A DNA stretch of 64,000 nucleotides. Origin: Chelatococcus sambhunathii (GTDB lineage Bacteria > Pseudomonadota > Alphaproteobacteria > Rhizobiales > Beijerinckiaceae). The notes beneath the pieces are model-generated. The model was not told where the DNA came from, ran no database searches, and worked only from the letters and a program-made list of their open reading frames with translations. The stretch spans positions 62,001-126,000 of the forward strand of contig NZ_LIOL01000005.1 of NCBI RefSeq assembly GCF_001418005.1, in the 5' to 3' direction. This document shows, piece after piece, positions 24,369-35,637 of this stretch. The position numbers and the translations under genes were made by a program. Numbering within the stretch: position 1 is the first letter of the stretch; every line of letters starts with the position of its first letter.

Positions 24369-25142
24369 ATGAGCAACTTCAACCAAGAGCGCGTTCTGAG
24401 CGTGCATCACTGGACGGACACGCTGTTCTCCTTCACGACGACGCGCGACCCCGGCTTCCGCTTCAAGAACGGCCAGTTCACGATGATCGGCATCGAGGTG
24501 GAGGGAAAACCCCTCCTGCGGGCCTACAGCGTCGTGAGCCCCAACTACGACGAGAAGCTGGAGTTCTTCTCCATCAAGGTGCCGGACGGGCCGCTGACCT
24601 CCCGCCTGCAGCACCTGAAGGAAGGTGATCCCATCATCGTCGGCCGCAAGGCCACCGGCACCCTCGTGCTCGACAACCTGATGCATGGCCGCAACCTCTA
24701 CCTGCTCGGCACCGGCACCGGCCTTGCCCCCTTCCTCAGCCTCATCCGCGATCCGGAGACCTACGAGCGCTTCGAGAAGGTCGTCCTCCTGCACGGCTGC
24801 CGCCAGGTGTCCGAGCTCGCCTATGGCGAGATGATCACCCGCGACCTGCCGGAGGACGAATTCCTCGGCGAGGAGATCCGCTCGAAGCTGATCTACTATC
24901 CGACCGTGACGCGCGAGCCCTTCCGCAACCGCGGCCGCATCACCGATCTCATCACGACCAGCAAGCTCTTCGGCGACATCGGCCTGCCGCCGATCGACGC
25001 CGAGAACGACCGCCTGATGCTCTGCGGCAGCCCGCAGATGATCCGCGACCTCAAGATCATCCTCGAGGAGCGCGGCTTCAACGAAGGCAACCACGGCGAG
25101 CCAGGCCATTTCGTCATCGAGAAGGCCTTCGCCGAGCGCTGA
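24369..25142 (+). CDS. fpr: Ferredoxin-NADP(+) reductase
   Basis: A 257-residue cytosolic FAD enzyme moving electrons between NADPH and ferredoxin or flavodoxin. Flavin motif [12 protein letters not shown] (about 55-66), the NADP-binding [24 protein letters not shown] (about 115-138) and [19 protein letters not shown] and the C-terminal VIEKAFAER are the bacterial subclass I form. It follows the ferredoxin gene in the same direction after 142 bases. In the nicotinate context it could recharge the ferredoxin used by 6-hydroxynicotinate reductase. It may equally be the cell's general, stress-related FPR, since there is room for its own promoter. A strong terminator follows. Confidence 0.94.
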   Translation: MSNFNQERVLSVHHWTDTLFSFTTTRDPGFRFKNGQFTMIGIEVEGKPLLRAYSVVSPNYDEKLEFFSIKVPDGPLTSRLQHLKEGDPIIVGRKATGTLVLDNLMHGRNLYLLGTGTGLAPFLSLIRDPETYERFEKVVLLHGCRQVSELAYGEMITRDLPEDEFLGEEIRSKLIYYPTVTREPFRNRGRITDLITTSKLFGDIGLPPIDAENDRLMLCGSPQMIRDLKIILEERGFNEGNHGEPGHFVIEKAFAER

Positions 25143-25169
25143 GCCCGGTTCAGCTTTCTCCCCTGCCTG

Positions 25170-25207
25170 AGGCGCGGCCGGCGCGAACCCGCCGCGCCTT
25201 TTCTCTT
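25170..25207 (+). terminator. Rho-independent terminator after fpr
   Basis: AGGCGCGGC (25170-25178) pairs with GCCGCGCCT (25191-25199) around a 12-base loop and runs into TTTTCTCTT. It closes the ferredoxin/fpr unit and isolates the nicotinate island from argH. Confidence 0.85.
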
Positions 25208-25297
25208 GCGCCCCCTCCCCACGCCTTGCCCCCCGCCCGCTGCTGGCCTATGACGCGCCGATGGCGAAGGGGCGCCAGACGAAGCGAGCGAGGCGAC

Positions 25298-26707
25298 ATG
25301 AGCGGCAAGCCGGCAAACGGGCAGGACAAGAACGCCAATGCGATGTGGGGCGGGCGCTTCGCCTCCTCGCCGAGCGCACTCATGGAGGCCATCAACGTCT
25401 CCATCGGCTTCGACAGACGCCTCGCCGCGCAGGACATCCGCGGCTCCGTCGCCCATGCCGACATGCTGGCGAAGCAGGGCATCATCTCGGAAGAGGACCG
25501 CGACGCCATCCACGACGGGCTGAAGCGCATCCTCGAGGAGATCGAGGGCGGCCACTTCACCTTCTCGACGGCGCTCGAAGACATCCACATGAACGTCGAG
25601 GGCCGCCTGCGCGACCTCATCGGCCCGGCCGCCGGGCGCCTGCACACGGCCCGCAGCCGCAACGACCAGGTGGCGACGGACGTGCGCCTGTGGGTGCGCG
25701 AGGCGCATGACCGGGCCGACGCCCAGATCACCAACCTGATGGACACGCTGCTCACCCAGGCGGCCGCCCATGCGGAGACGGTGATGCCCGGCTTCACCCA
25801 CCTGCAGAGCGCCCAGCCCGTCACCTTCGGCCACCACCTCATGGCCTATGTCGAGATGCTGGGGCGCGACCGCTCGCGCATCCGCGACTCGCGCAAGCGC
25901 CTCAACGAATGCCCGCTCGGCGCCGCCGCCCTCGCCGGCACCTCCTTCCCCATCGACCGGCACGCAACGGCCGAAGCGCTCGGCTTCGACGGGCCGACGC
26001 GCAACTCGCTCGATTCCGTCTCCGACCGCGATTTCATCCTCGAATATCTGTCGATCGCCTCGATCTCGGCCATGCACCTCTCGCGCCTCGCGGAGGAGAT
26101 CGTGATCTGGATGACGCCGCAGTTCGGCTTCGTGCGCCTGTCGGACCAGTGGACGACCGGCTCCAGCATCATGCCGCAGAAGAAGAATCCGGACGCGGCC
26201 GAGCTGGTGCGCGCCAAGCCGGGCCGCATCATCGGCTCGCTGGTGGCGCTGCTCACGGTGATGAAGGGCCTACCGCTCACCTATTCCAAGGACATGCAGG
26301 AGGACAAGGAGCGCCTCTTCGACGCCGCCGACACCTACGAGCTCGTGCTCGCCGCCGTCTCCGGCATGATCGCGGACCTGAAGCCCGTGTCCGAGCGGAT
26401 GGCGGCCGCCGCCGGCGCCGGCTTCGCCACGGCGACCGATCTCGCCGACTGGCTGGTGCGCGCGCTCGAAATGCCGTTCCGCGACGCCCACCATGTCACC
26501 GGGCGCCTCGTCGCCGAAGCCGAGCAGCGCGGCTGCGGCCTGGAAGACCTGTCGCTCGACGTGATGCAGGCGGTGGAGCCGCGCATCACGGACGCGGTCT
26601 ACGGCGTCCTCGGCGTCGAGAACTCCGTGCGCTCGCGCATGAGCTTCGGCGGCACGGCCCCCGACAACGTGCGCGCCCAGATCGCCTGGTGGCGCGCCCG
26701 GCTTTGA
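25298..26707 (+). CDS. argH: Argininosuccinate lyase
   Basis: Last enzyme of arginine synthesis; it splits argininosuccinate into arginine and fumarate. The ATG at 25298 gives 469 residues, the normal length; the frame is open further upstream but without family-like sequence. [11 protein letters not shown] begins the conserved part near residue 13, [12 protein letters not shown] and [12 protein letters not shown] follow, and the superfamily signature [16 protein letters not shown] lies around residues 288-303, with the catalytic Ser in its flexible loop. It stands alone, with a strong hairpin downstream that overlaps the ribosome-binding site of the next gene. Confidence 0.96.
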   Translation: MSGKPANGQDKNANAMWGGRFASSPSALMEAINVSIGFDRRLAAQDIRGSVAHADMLAKQGIISEEDRDAIHDGLKRILEEIEGGHFTFSTALEDIHMNVEGRLRDLIGPAAGRLHTARSRNDQVATDVRLWVREAHDRADAQITNLMDTLLTQAAAHAETVMPGFTHLQSAQPVTFGHHLMAYVEMLGRDRSRIRDSRKRLNECPLGAAALAGTSFPIDRHATAEALGFDGPTRNSLDSVSDRDFILEYLSIASISAMHLSRLAEEIVIWMTPQFGFVRLSDQWTTGSSIMPQKKNPDAAELVRAKPGRIIGSLVALLTVMKGLPLTYSKDMQEDKERLFDAADTYELVLAAVSGMIADLKPVSERMAAAAGAGFATATDLADWLVRALEMPFRDAHHVTGRLVAEAEQRGCGLEDLSLDVMQAVEPRITDAVYGVLGVENSVRSRMSFGGTAPDNVRAQIAWWRARL

Positions 26708-26752
26708 ACGCCTAGACGCACGACGAACCCCTTGGCCCCATGGCGTAAACGG

Positions 26753-26790
26753 TCCGCTTCATGCTTTGCTGTGACAAAGCATGAAGCGGA
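26753..26790 (+). promoter_or_regulatory. Perfect 16-bp hairpin reaching into the ribosome-binding site of the M50 protease gene
   Basis: TCCGCTTCATGCTTTG (26753-26768) and its exact complement (26775-26790) flank the loop CTGTGA. The Shine-Dalgarno GCGGAGG of the next gene (26786-26792) begins inside the right arm, 10 bases before the ATG. The structure could end argH transcription or hide the ribosome-binding site. No T-run follows. Confidence 0.7.
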
Positions 26791-26802
26791 GGCTCAACCC
26801 CC

Positions 26803-27912
26803 ATGCCCTGGTCCATTCACGTCGGCACCATCGCCGGCACCGCGGTGCGCATCCACGTCACCTTCCTGCTCTTCCTGGCGTGGATCGGCTTCGCGCAATA
26901 CCGCCTCGGCGGACCCGCCGCCGCCGCTGACAGCGTCCTCTTCATCGCGCTCCTCTTCCTGTGCGTGCTGCTCCACGAGTTCGGCCACGTGCTCGCCGCC
27001 CGGCGCTACGGCGTGCGCACGCCGCACATCACGCTCTTCCCGATCGGCGGCGTCGCGAGCCTCGAGCGCATCCCGGAAAAGCCGGGCGAGGAACTGGTCG
27101 TCGCCGTCGCGGGGCCCGCGGTCAATGTCGTCATCGCCCTCGTGCTCGTCATCATCCTCGGCGCGACGGTCGATCTGACGGACATGGCGCGCCTCGAGGA
27201 TCCACGCGTCAGCTTGCTCGCGCGCCTCGCCGGGGCCAACATCATCCTCGTCCTCTTCAACATGATTCCGGCCTTTCCCATGGACGGCGGCCGGGTGCTG
27301 CGGGCGATCCTCGCCATGCGGGTCGGCTTCTCGCGGGCGACGCAGCTTGCCGCCACCATCGGCCAGGGCTTCGCCTTCCTCCTCGGCTTCGCCGGCCTCT
27401 TCCTCAACCCGCTCCTCATCTTCATCGCCATCTTCGTCTATCTCGCCGCCTCCTCGGAGGCCGAGCACGTCGCCTTCCGCGACGTCACCCGCGGCCTGCC
27501 GGTCGGCGAGGCGATGATCACGCAGTTCGAGGTGCTCGGCCCGCAGAGCTCGCTCGACGATGCCGTCGAGACCATGATCCGCACGTCCCAGAAGGAATTC
27601 CCGGTCGTCGACGGCGGCGGGCACCTGCGCGGCATCCTGACGCGCGACGCCCTTGTCATGGCGCTCAGGAACCACGGCGCCGCATCGCCGGTCATCGAGG
27701 TCATGAATGCCGAGGTGCCGACGATCCACTACCGCCAGCCGCTCGAGGCCGCCTTTCGCAAGCTCAACGAGGCCAAGGCCCCGGCCCTCGGCGTGCTCGA
27801 CGGAAACGATCGTCTCGTCGGCCTCCTCACGGCGGAGAACATCGGCGAGATGATGCTGGTGCGCTCCGTGCAGCCGGAATGGCGCTTCGGCCACCGCAAC
27901 CCGCGCGCCTGA
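26803..27912 (+). CDS. Site-2 protease family (M50) membrane metalloprotease with CBS pair
   Basis: A 369-residue inner-membrane protease of the Rip1/SpoIVFB-like group that cuts transmembrane substrates. Zinc ligands are in HEFGH (about 58-62), within the helix LLFLCVLLHEFGHVLAARRYGV, and in NMIPAFPMDGGRVLRA (about 157-172), the NPxPxxDGG-type motif. About five hydrophobic helices fill residues 10-220. The cytoplasmic C-terminus holds two CBS repeats (about 240-350: GEAMITQFEVLGP, VIEVMNAEVPTIHY), which in related proteins bind adenine nucleotides and adjust activity. The substrate is unknown; no anti-sigma factor is adjacent. The start is preceded by a strong hairpin that may control translation. 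It converges on an MFS exporter gene. Confidence 0.9.
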   Translation: MPWSIHVGTIAGTAVRIHVTFLLFLAWIGFAQYRLGGPAAAADSVLFIALLFLCVLLHEFGHVLAARRYGVRTPHITLFPIGGVASLERIPEKPGEELVVAVAGPAVNVVIALVLVIILGATVDLTDMARLEDPRVSLLARLAGANIILVLFNMIPAFPMDGGRVLRAILAMRVGFSRATQLAATIGQGFAFLLGFAGLFLNPLLIFIAIFVYLAASSEAEHVAFRDVTRGLPVGEAMITQFEVLGPQSSLDDAVETMIRTSQKEFPVVDGGGHLRGILTRDALVMALRNHGAASPVIEVMNAEVPTIHYRQPLEAAFRKLNEAKAPALGVLDGNDRLVGLLTAENIGEMMLVRSVQPEWRFGHRNPRA

Positions 27913-27916
27913 CCGA

Positions 27917-29260
27917 TCAGGTGCGGGCGTCCTCCCGCGCCGTCCGGGGTTCGCGCGGGCGCGCCTCCTCCAGCAGCATGGCCTCCTCCGCGCCCGTGCC
28001 GACGATGCCTGCGGGGTCGGCAGCCGCCATCAGATCCTCGGCTGCGGGAGGGGCTGCGCGCAGCGGGCGCGGCGCGAGGCCGGTATGGGCGGCAACCGCC
28101 AGGACACCCATCAGCGGCAAGACCGTCGTCATGGCGACGAAGGGATCGCTGAAGAAGGCCGCGCCGACCGCCGAGCCGACGAGCCCACCGCCGATCTGCA
28201 TGAATCCCGTCATGGCTGCCGCGGCGCCGGCGATATGCGGAAAACCGGCGAGCGCATTGGTCGTGACGCCAGGCATGACGAGGGCGATGCCGAAAGCCCA
28301 CAGCGCAACCGGCACCATGACGGTGGCAAAGCCCGGCGGCAGCAGCCTCAGGCCCACCGCGAACCAGAGGGCGGCCGAGAGCGAGAAGACGAGACCGGCC
28401 GAGATGAGGCGGCTCGCCTCGAAGCGGCGCAGCAGCCGCCCGGCGATCACCGTGCCGATGGTATAGGCTCCGGTCTGGCAAAGCATCGACAGGCCGAAAC
28501 CCGTCGGCGTCAGGCCCACCCGGTCGATCATGACGAAGGGCAGCATGGAGGCGAGGGTGTAGAGCCCGCCGGTGGTGAGGCCGAGCACGAGGCCCGCACG
28601 CAGGAAGCGCCGATCGTACAGGAGAACGCCGTAGCTCGTCAGCATGCGGGCCGGACGCGCCAGCGCCCTGTCGGGCGCAAGGTTCGTCTCGCGCGTCGCG
28701 AGGGCGAGCGTGAGGACCACGGCGAGGCCGTAGACGACCATGATGACGAACAGGGCGTGCCAGCCGAAGGCGCTCGCCGTCATGCCGCCGAGCGTCGGCG
28801 AGACGGCCGGGCCGACGGCCAGCATCAGGCCGATCAGGTTCATGATGCGGGCCAAAGTCTGGCCCGTGAACTGGTCGCGCACGATGGCGCGCGAGATGGC
28901 GACGCCGGCCGCCGCGCCGACGCCCTGCAGCGCCCGGCCGGCGAGCAGCCAGCCGATGCTCGGCGACCAGGCGGCGACGAGACTGCCGGCCAGGTAGATG
29001 GAGAAGAAGCCGATGGCCACAGGCCGCCGTCCAAAGGCGTCCGAAAGCGGACCGCAGACGAGCTGGGCGAAGGCGAAGCCGAAGAAATAAACCGTCAGCG
29101 TCAGGTTGATCGCCGCCGGCGTCGTGTTGAAGGCTCCGACCAGCGCCGGCATAGCTGGGGTGTAGAGCGCCAGGCTCACCGGCCCGAGCGCCACGATGAA
29201 GGCGCCGATGACGGCGGTGCGCATCTCGCTCATCATCGGCGTGGCGGCGGACGGCTTCAT
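27917..29260 (-). CDS. MFS drug exporter, Bcr/CflA type
   Basis: A 447-residue inner-membrane transporter with about 12 hydrophobic segments. The N-terminal YTPAMPALVGAFNTTPAAINLTLTVYFFGFAFAQLVCGPLSDAFGRRPV contains the D-x-x-GRRP motif A of the major facilitator superfamily and the periplasmic start typical of the Bcr/CflA branch; RALQGVGAAAGVAISRAIVRD is motif B/C-like. The hydrophilic C-terminal 45 residues are an extra tail. The start codon overlaps the stop of the MarR gene, so the two are one operon. This is a classical regulator/efflux pair. The exported compound cannot be told from the sequence. Confidence 0.92.
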   Translation of the reverse strand: MKPSAATPMMSEMRTAVIGAFIVALGPVSLALYTPAMPALVGAFNTTPAAINLTLTVYFFGFAFAQLVCGPLSDAFGRRPVAIGFFSIYLAGSLVAAWSPSIGWLLAGRALQGVGAAAGVAISRAIVRDQFTGQTLARIMNLIGLMLAVGPAVSPTLGGMTASAFGWHALFVIMVVYGLAVVLTLALATRETNLAPDRALARPARMLTSYGVLLYDRRFLRAGLVLGLTTGGLYTLASMLPFVMIDRVGLTPTGFGLSMLCQTGAYTIGTVIAGRLLRRFEASRLISAGLVFSLSAALWFAVGLRLLPPGFATVMVPVALWAFGIALVMPGVTTNALAGFPHIAGAAAAMTGFMQIGGGLVGSAVGAAFFSDPFVAMTTVLPLMGVLAVAAHTGLAPRPLRAAPPAAEDLMAAADPAGIVGTGAEEAMLLEEARPREPRTAREDART

Positions 29261-29709
29261 GCTCCCTCCCCGCCGCTGCGGCTGCAGAGATTGCTGCGCA
29301 TGCGGTCGAGCAGCCGGCGCATGGTTTCGATCTCCTCCTGCGAGAAGTCGCGCGTCGCGTCCTCGCGGGCCCGCGTCAGCACGATCTTGATCTCCTCGAC
29401 GAGCGGCAGGGCCGCCGGCGTGAGCTGCACCGTCTTGGCGCGCCGATCCTCCGGGTCCGGCATACGTTCAACGAGCCCGCGTGCCTCCAGCCGGTCGATG
29501 AAGCCGACGAGCGTCATCGGTTCCACGCTCATGCGCTCGGCAAGGTGGCTCTGGCGGATCGGAGCGAAATGGCTGACGAAGACGAGGGCGCGCGCCTCGC
29601 CCGGCGTGAGGCCGAGCCCCGCCTCCTCCATGGCGCGGTCAAAGCGCGCGCGCAGGAGGCGCGCTGCATCCGTCAAGAGGAAACCGAAGGTGGCTGGACC
29701 GGATTTCAT
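29257..29709 (-). CDS. MarR family regulator of the adjacent exporter
   Basis: A 150-residue winged-helix protein. The DNA-binding section runs from LTPGEARALVFVSHFAPIRQSHLAERMSVEPMTLVGFIDRLEARGLV to the wing DPEDRRAKTVQLTPAA (about 34-100). The C-terminus forms the dimerisation helices (MRRLLDRMRSNL). It is first in a two-gene operon with the exporter, and the palindrome ATAAGTACACCTTAT lies 14 bases before its start codon. Autorepression relieved by an exported toxic compound is the usual logic for such pairs and is inferred here. Confidence 0.92.
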   Translation of the reverse strand: MKSGPATFGFLLTDAARLLRARFDRAMEEAGLGLTPGEARALVFVSHFAPIRQSHLAERMSVEPMTLVGFIDRLEARGLVERMPDPEDRRAKTVQLTPAALPLVEEIKIVLTRAREDATRDFSQEEIETMRRLLDRMRSNLCSRSGGEGA

Positions 29710-29722
29710 CGCTCGCCTTAAT

Positions 29723-29737
29723 ATAAGTACACCTTAT
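29723..29737 (-). promoter_or_regulatory. Probable MarR operator
   Basis: ATAAGTACACCTTAT is a perfect 5-5-5 inverted repeat (ATAAG/CTTAT) in an AT-rich patch directly before the MarR start. It is likely the binding site for the encoded repressor. It does not resemble the two nicotinate palindromes, so the two MarR proteins should have separate targets. Confidence 0.6.
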
Positions 29738-29913
29738 GAAATCAATGGCGAAGGTCAAGGGGCTGCTGCGCCGCAACAGACTTTCCGTTGCCGTTTGACG
29801 CACATCGGATTATAGGAACCGCGTGCCAGGGCGCGTAGGCAGCGCGCGCTGTCCCATCCGCTTTGCCATTTCGTGTCATGAGCCGGGCCCCATCCGCCGC
29901 GGCAGGAGTTTTC

Positions 29914-31743
<1,830 letters not shown>

Positions 31744-31757
31744 CGCCGGGCCAAATG

Positions 31758-31782
31758 AAAGGGCGCCGAAGGCGCCCTTTTT
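31758..31782 (+). terminator. Rho-independent terminator after typA
   Basis: AAAGGGCGCC (31758-31767), loop GAA, GGCGCCCTTT (31771-31780), then further T residues: a 10-bp stem with a short loop, 14 bases after the typA stop. Confidence 0.92.
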
Positions 31783-31803
31783 CATGTCCCGCTTGGGCGA
31801 CGC

Positions 31804-31965
31804 TCACATGTCCGGACCGATGCTCACGTCCGTTTCTGAGACGATCGCAACATGCTCGCCAGCCCGGCGCAGCAAGCTCACCGCCGAGCGCGGCAGCCGG
31901 TCCTGCGTCGCATAGGCCGCGGCGAAGAACACGAACATCGAGAGAAGTGCGAGGCGGCGGTACAT
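31804..31965 (-). CDS. Small hypothetical protein with N-terminal hydrophobic segment
   Basis: A possible 53-residue protein beginning MYRRLALLSMFVFFAAAYATQDR, which looks like a short positively charged start plus a membrane anchor or signal peptide. About 30 mostly polar residues follow. The ATG at 31965 has GGGGAG 7 bases before it; an in-frame ATG at 32016 would add 17 Arg/Pro-rich residues and is less likely. I do not recognise a family. It lies between typA (convergent, separated by the terminator) and cysK (same strand, 229 bases away). It could be a chance reading frame; the hydrophobic pattern and Shine-Dalgarno are the only support. Confidence 0.45.
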   Translation of the reverse strand: MYRRLALLSMFVFFAAAYATQDRLPRSAVSLLRRAGEHVAIVSETDVSIGPDM

Positions 31966-32160
31966 GGTTCGGCTCCCCGGTGCCCGGCGCCGCATCGGCG
32001 CGTCAGGCAGGGACAAAATGCGCCGAACCGGAACGGGCCGGCGTGCGCCCCCGCACGCGGCGGGGCCCGCCGAAGCCGGACAAGCAAAAGGGCGGCCACA
32101 TGGCCGCCCCTGCGCTTCGCAAACCAGTTGAGCAAAAGCCTCCTGAAGGAGCGTCGACGT

Positions 32161-32188
32161 TCCCTCTCCCCACTCGCGGAAAGAGGGA
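32161..32188. repeat. C-rich palindrome just downstream of cysK
   Basis: TCCCTCT and AGAGGGA form a 7-bp stem with a 14-base loop, ending 6 bases after the cysK stop. Together with the elements at 6680 and 18502 it shares the CCCTyTCCC ... AGGG pattern. It may act as the cysK terminator. Confidence 0.35.
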
Positions 32189-32194
32189 TGAAGA

Positions 32195-33181
<987 letters not shown>

Positions 33182-33279
33182 GATCTCGTCTCCACCCTGC
33201 TGCCGGCCTGCCACAGAAATGAAAGGCAGGCCAGGTGATTGAACCTCAGCCCCGATAGCATATTTACACAAAGACTGTC

Positions 33280-33297
33280 GATAATATTCCTATAATC
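33280..33297 (-). promoter_or_regulatory. AT-rich dyad upstream of cysK, candidate Rrf2 site
   Basis: On the minus strand GATTATAGGAATATTATC is an imperfect palindrome (six of nine positions pair). It sits in a strikingly AT-rich stretch between the Rrf2 gene and cysK, about 100 bases before the cysK start. Rrf2 proteins bind AT-rich dyads of this kind; the assignment is tentative. Confidence 0.4.
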
Positions 33298-33302
33298 ACA
33301 TT

Positions 33303-33755
33303 CTATATCGTAAAATCGACCGACGACGGCACGAGCCCGAAGACCGCGGCCTCCTCGGCGCGTCGGCACAGGTCTTCGACCGTCGATTCATCGAGGATCC
33401 TGAGAAAGGCCTCCCCGGCATCGCGCACTACCGGCCCGACGACGAGGTCGACGAGGGCGGATTCCGGCACGGGCGGCAGCGATTCCTCCGTTGAGGTCGC
33501 CATCGCCGCCCGCACGATCTCGCCGGCCGTGATGCGGCGGCGCTCACGCGCGAGTTCATAGCCGCCGCGCGGTCCCCGAACTCCCTTGAGGATGCCGGCC
33601 CGCACGAGTTGCTGCAGCACCGTCTCAAGATGACGCGGCGGCAGGTTGTGACGGGCCGCGAGCAGTTTCGCCGCCACCGGGCTCGGCCGTGCGTGGATGG
33701 CCACGTCGACGACAGCGGCAATGGCGAGAAGGCTGCGCCGGGAGAGCAGGATCAT
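33303..33755 (-). CDS. Rrf2 family transcriptional regulator
   Basis: A 150-residue winged-helix regulator. The recognition part ARHNLPPRHLETVLQQLVRAGILKGVRGPRGGYELAR (about 34-70) is the hallmark of the family. The three clustered cysteines that hold the iron-sulfur cluster in IscR and NsrR are missing: only one Cys is present, near residue 128. It is therefore more like CymR, the cysteine regulator of Firmicutes that works with CysK. Its position immediately upstream of cysK on the same strand fits a role in cysteine metabolism. The dut gene lies on its other side, 33 bases beyond its start. Confidence 0.9.
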   Translation of the reverse strand: MILLSRRSLLAIAAVVDVAIHARPSPVAAKLLAARHNLPPRHLETVLQQLVRAGILKGVRGPRGGYELARERRRITAGEIVRAAMATSTEESLPPVPESALVDLVVGPVVRDAGEAFLRILDESTVEDLCRRAEEAAVFGLVPSSVDFTI

Positions 33756-33788
33756 TGTCGTCGTTCCTCTTCGTCTGCTTCTCGCGGG

Positions 33789-34259
33789 TCACATGCCGGT
33801 CGACCCGAAACCGCCGGCGCCGCGTTCCGTCGCGCCCAGCCGGTCGACTTCCGCCAACCGGACCTGCCGCACGGGCGCGACGACCAGCTGTGCAATGCGC
33901 ATACCGCGGCTCACCGTAAAATCCGCTGCACCCGTGTTGATCAGAATAACACCGATCTCGCCGCGGTAATCCGCATCCACAGTCCCCGGCGCGTTGAGAA
34001 CGGTCACGCCGTGCTTCAGGGCGAGACCGGAGCGTGGCCGCACCTGCGCCTCATAGCCGGGAGGCAGCGCCATCGCGAAACCGGTGGGCACGAGCGCGCG
34101 GCCGCCGGGCGGCAGCGTCACCGGCCCATCGGCGGGCACGGCCGCCATCAGATCGAGCCCGGCGGCATGCGCGCTCTCGTAGCGCGGCAGCGGCAGGTCA
34201 CCCGCATGCGGCAGGCGCACGACCTCCACGTGCGGTTCGGCAGGCGGCGTCGGTGTCAT
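33789..34259 (-). CDS. dut: dUTP diphosphatase
   Basis: A 156-residue trimeric dUTPase. It keeps dUTP low and supplies dUMP for thymidylate. All five motifs are visible: [10 protein letters not shown] (1), [11 protein letters not shown] (2), [21 protein letters not shown] (3), [10 protein letters not shown] (4) and the C-terminal arm [11 protein letters not shown] (5). The start codon overlaps the stop of coaBC by ATGA. The coaBC-dut pair is widely conserved in proteobacteria. Confidence 0.97.
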   Translation of the reverse strand: MTPTPPAEPHVEVVRLPHAGDLPLPRYESAHAAGLDLMAAVPADGPVTLPPGGRALVPTGFAMALPPGYEAQVRPRSGLALKHGVTVLNAPGTVDADYRGEIGVILINTGAADFTVSRGMRIAQLVVAPVRQVRLAEVDRLGATERGAGGFGSTGM

Positions 34260-35464
34260 GCGGATCCCTTCGGCATGGCGGCGGCGATGCGGGCCACGAG
34301 CCGGCGCGCCACCTCGTCCTTGTCCATGGTCGGCCAGTCCTCGACGCCCTCGCCGGTGACGAGATGCACCGTGTTGCGCGTGCCGCCCATCACCCCCGTG
34401 CCGGGGCCGACGTCATTGGCGACGATCCAGTCGCAGCCCTTGCGCAGACGCTTCTGGCGGGCATGCTCCACCACCTTCTCCGTCTCGGCCGCGAAGCCGA
34501 CGACGATGCCGGGCCGCTGCTCGGCACGATGCGCGATGGTGGCGAGGATGTCGGGGTTCTCGACGAGGGTGAGCCTGGGCGCCCCCTTGCCGTTCTTCTT
34601 CATCTTCTGAGCGGCTTCGCCCGCCGTGCGCCAGTCCGCCACCGCCGCGGCGAAGACTGCGGCATCGGCCGGTAGCGCCGCCTCGACCGCCGCCAGCATC
34701 TCGCGGGCGGTCTCGACGGCCACCGTCGTCACCCCCGCGGGTGGGGCGATGGCGACCGGCCCGGACACGAGCGTCACCCGCGCCCCGGCGGCGGCCGCGG
34801 CGGCCGCGATGGCGTGCCCCTGGCGCCCGGAGGAGCGGTTGGCGATGTAGCGCACGGGATCGATCGGCTCGTGCGTCGGGCCCGACGTGACGAGAACGTG
34901 GCGGCCGGCGAGCGGCAGGTCCGCACCGCCGAGAAGCCGCTCGACGGCGGCGAGAATCTCCATCGGCTCGGCCATGCGTCCGGGGCCGAACTCGCCGCGC
35001 TCGGCCATGGCCCCCTCGTTCGGTCCGACGACGGTAACGCCGTCGGCCTGGAGGAGCGCCATGTTGCGGCGCGTCGCGGGGTGCTGCCACATGCGCGGGT
35101 TCATCGCCGGGGCGACGAGGACCGGCTTGTCGGTGGCAAGAAGCGCCGTCGAGGCGAGATCATCGGCATGGCCGCCGGCCATCTTCGCGAGCAGGTCGGC
35201 CGTCGCCGGCGCGACGACGAGGAGGTCCGCCGAGCGCGACAGTTCGATGTGGCCGATGTCCGCCTCATCCGTCAGCGAGAAGAGGTCGGTAAATGCGCGC
35301 TCGCGCGACAGGCTGGCGACGGAGAGCGGCGTGATGAATTCGGCGCCGCCCTTCGTCAGGATCACACGCACCTCATGGCCGCGCTCCTTCAAGCGGCGGA
35401 TGAGATCGAGCGACTTGTAGGCCGCGATTCCGCCACCGATGATGAGAAGGATACGCTTGGTCAC
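34256..35464 (-). CDS. coaBC: Bifunctional phosphopantothenoylcysteine synthetase/decarboxylase
   Basis: A 402-residue fusion for two steps of coenzyme A synthesis. The N-terminal CoaC half is an FMN decarboxylase: [18 protein letters not shown] at the start, the active-site His in [11 protein letters not shown] near residue 72, and APAMNPRMW, the substrate clamp. The C-terminal CoaB half (from about 190) joins 4'-phosphopantothenate to cysteine with [34 protein letters not shown], the flexible Lys segment QKMKKNGKG and VMGGTRN. It overlaps dut and is 173 bases downstream of ubiB in the same direction. Confidence 0.96.
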   Translation of the reverse strand: MTKRILLIIGGGIAAYKSLDLIRRLKERGHEVRVILTKGGAEFITPLSVASLSRERAFTDLFSLTDEADIGHIELSRSADLLVVAPATADLLAKMAGGHADDLASTALLATDKPVLVAPAMNPRMWQHPATRRNMALLQADGVTVVGPNEGAMAERGEFGPGRMAEPMEILAAVERLLGGADLPLAGRHVLVTSGPTHEPIDPVRYIANRSSGRQGHAIAAAAAAAGARVTLVSGPVAIAPPAGVTTVAVETAREMLAAVEAALPADAAVFAAAVADWRTAGEAAQKMKKNGKGAPRLTLVENPDILATIAHRAEQRPGIVVGFAAETEKVVEHARQKRLRKGCDWIVANDVGPGTGVMGGTRNTVHLVTGEGVEDWPTMDKDEVARRLVARIAAAMPKGSA

Positions 35465-35637
35465 GCGCCGCTCCCGTCGAGGATCGATCCGGCGCCGGGC
35501 GCTTTCGGCGAGCGAGGCCGGCGCGGCGCGACGCGCAAACTAGCGCGTCGTGCACAGCGCGCAAACAGTTCAGCGCTCCAAGGATGCCTTCGAAGCGGAA
35601 ATGAAGAATCAACCTTAACGTGCAGAGCGGCGGATTT

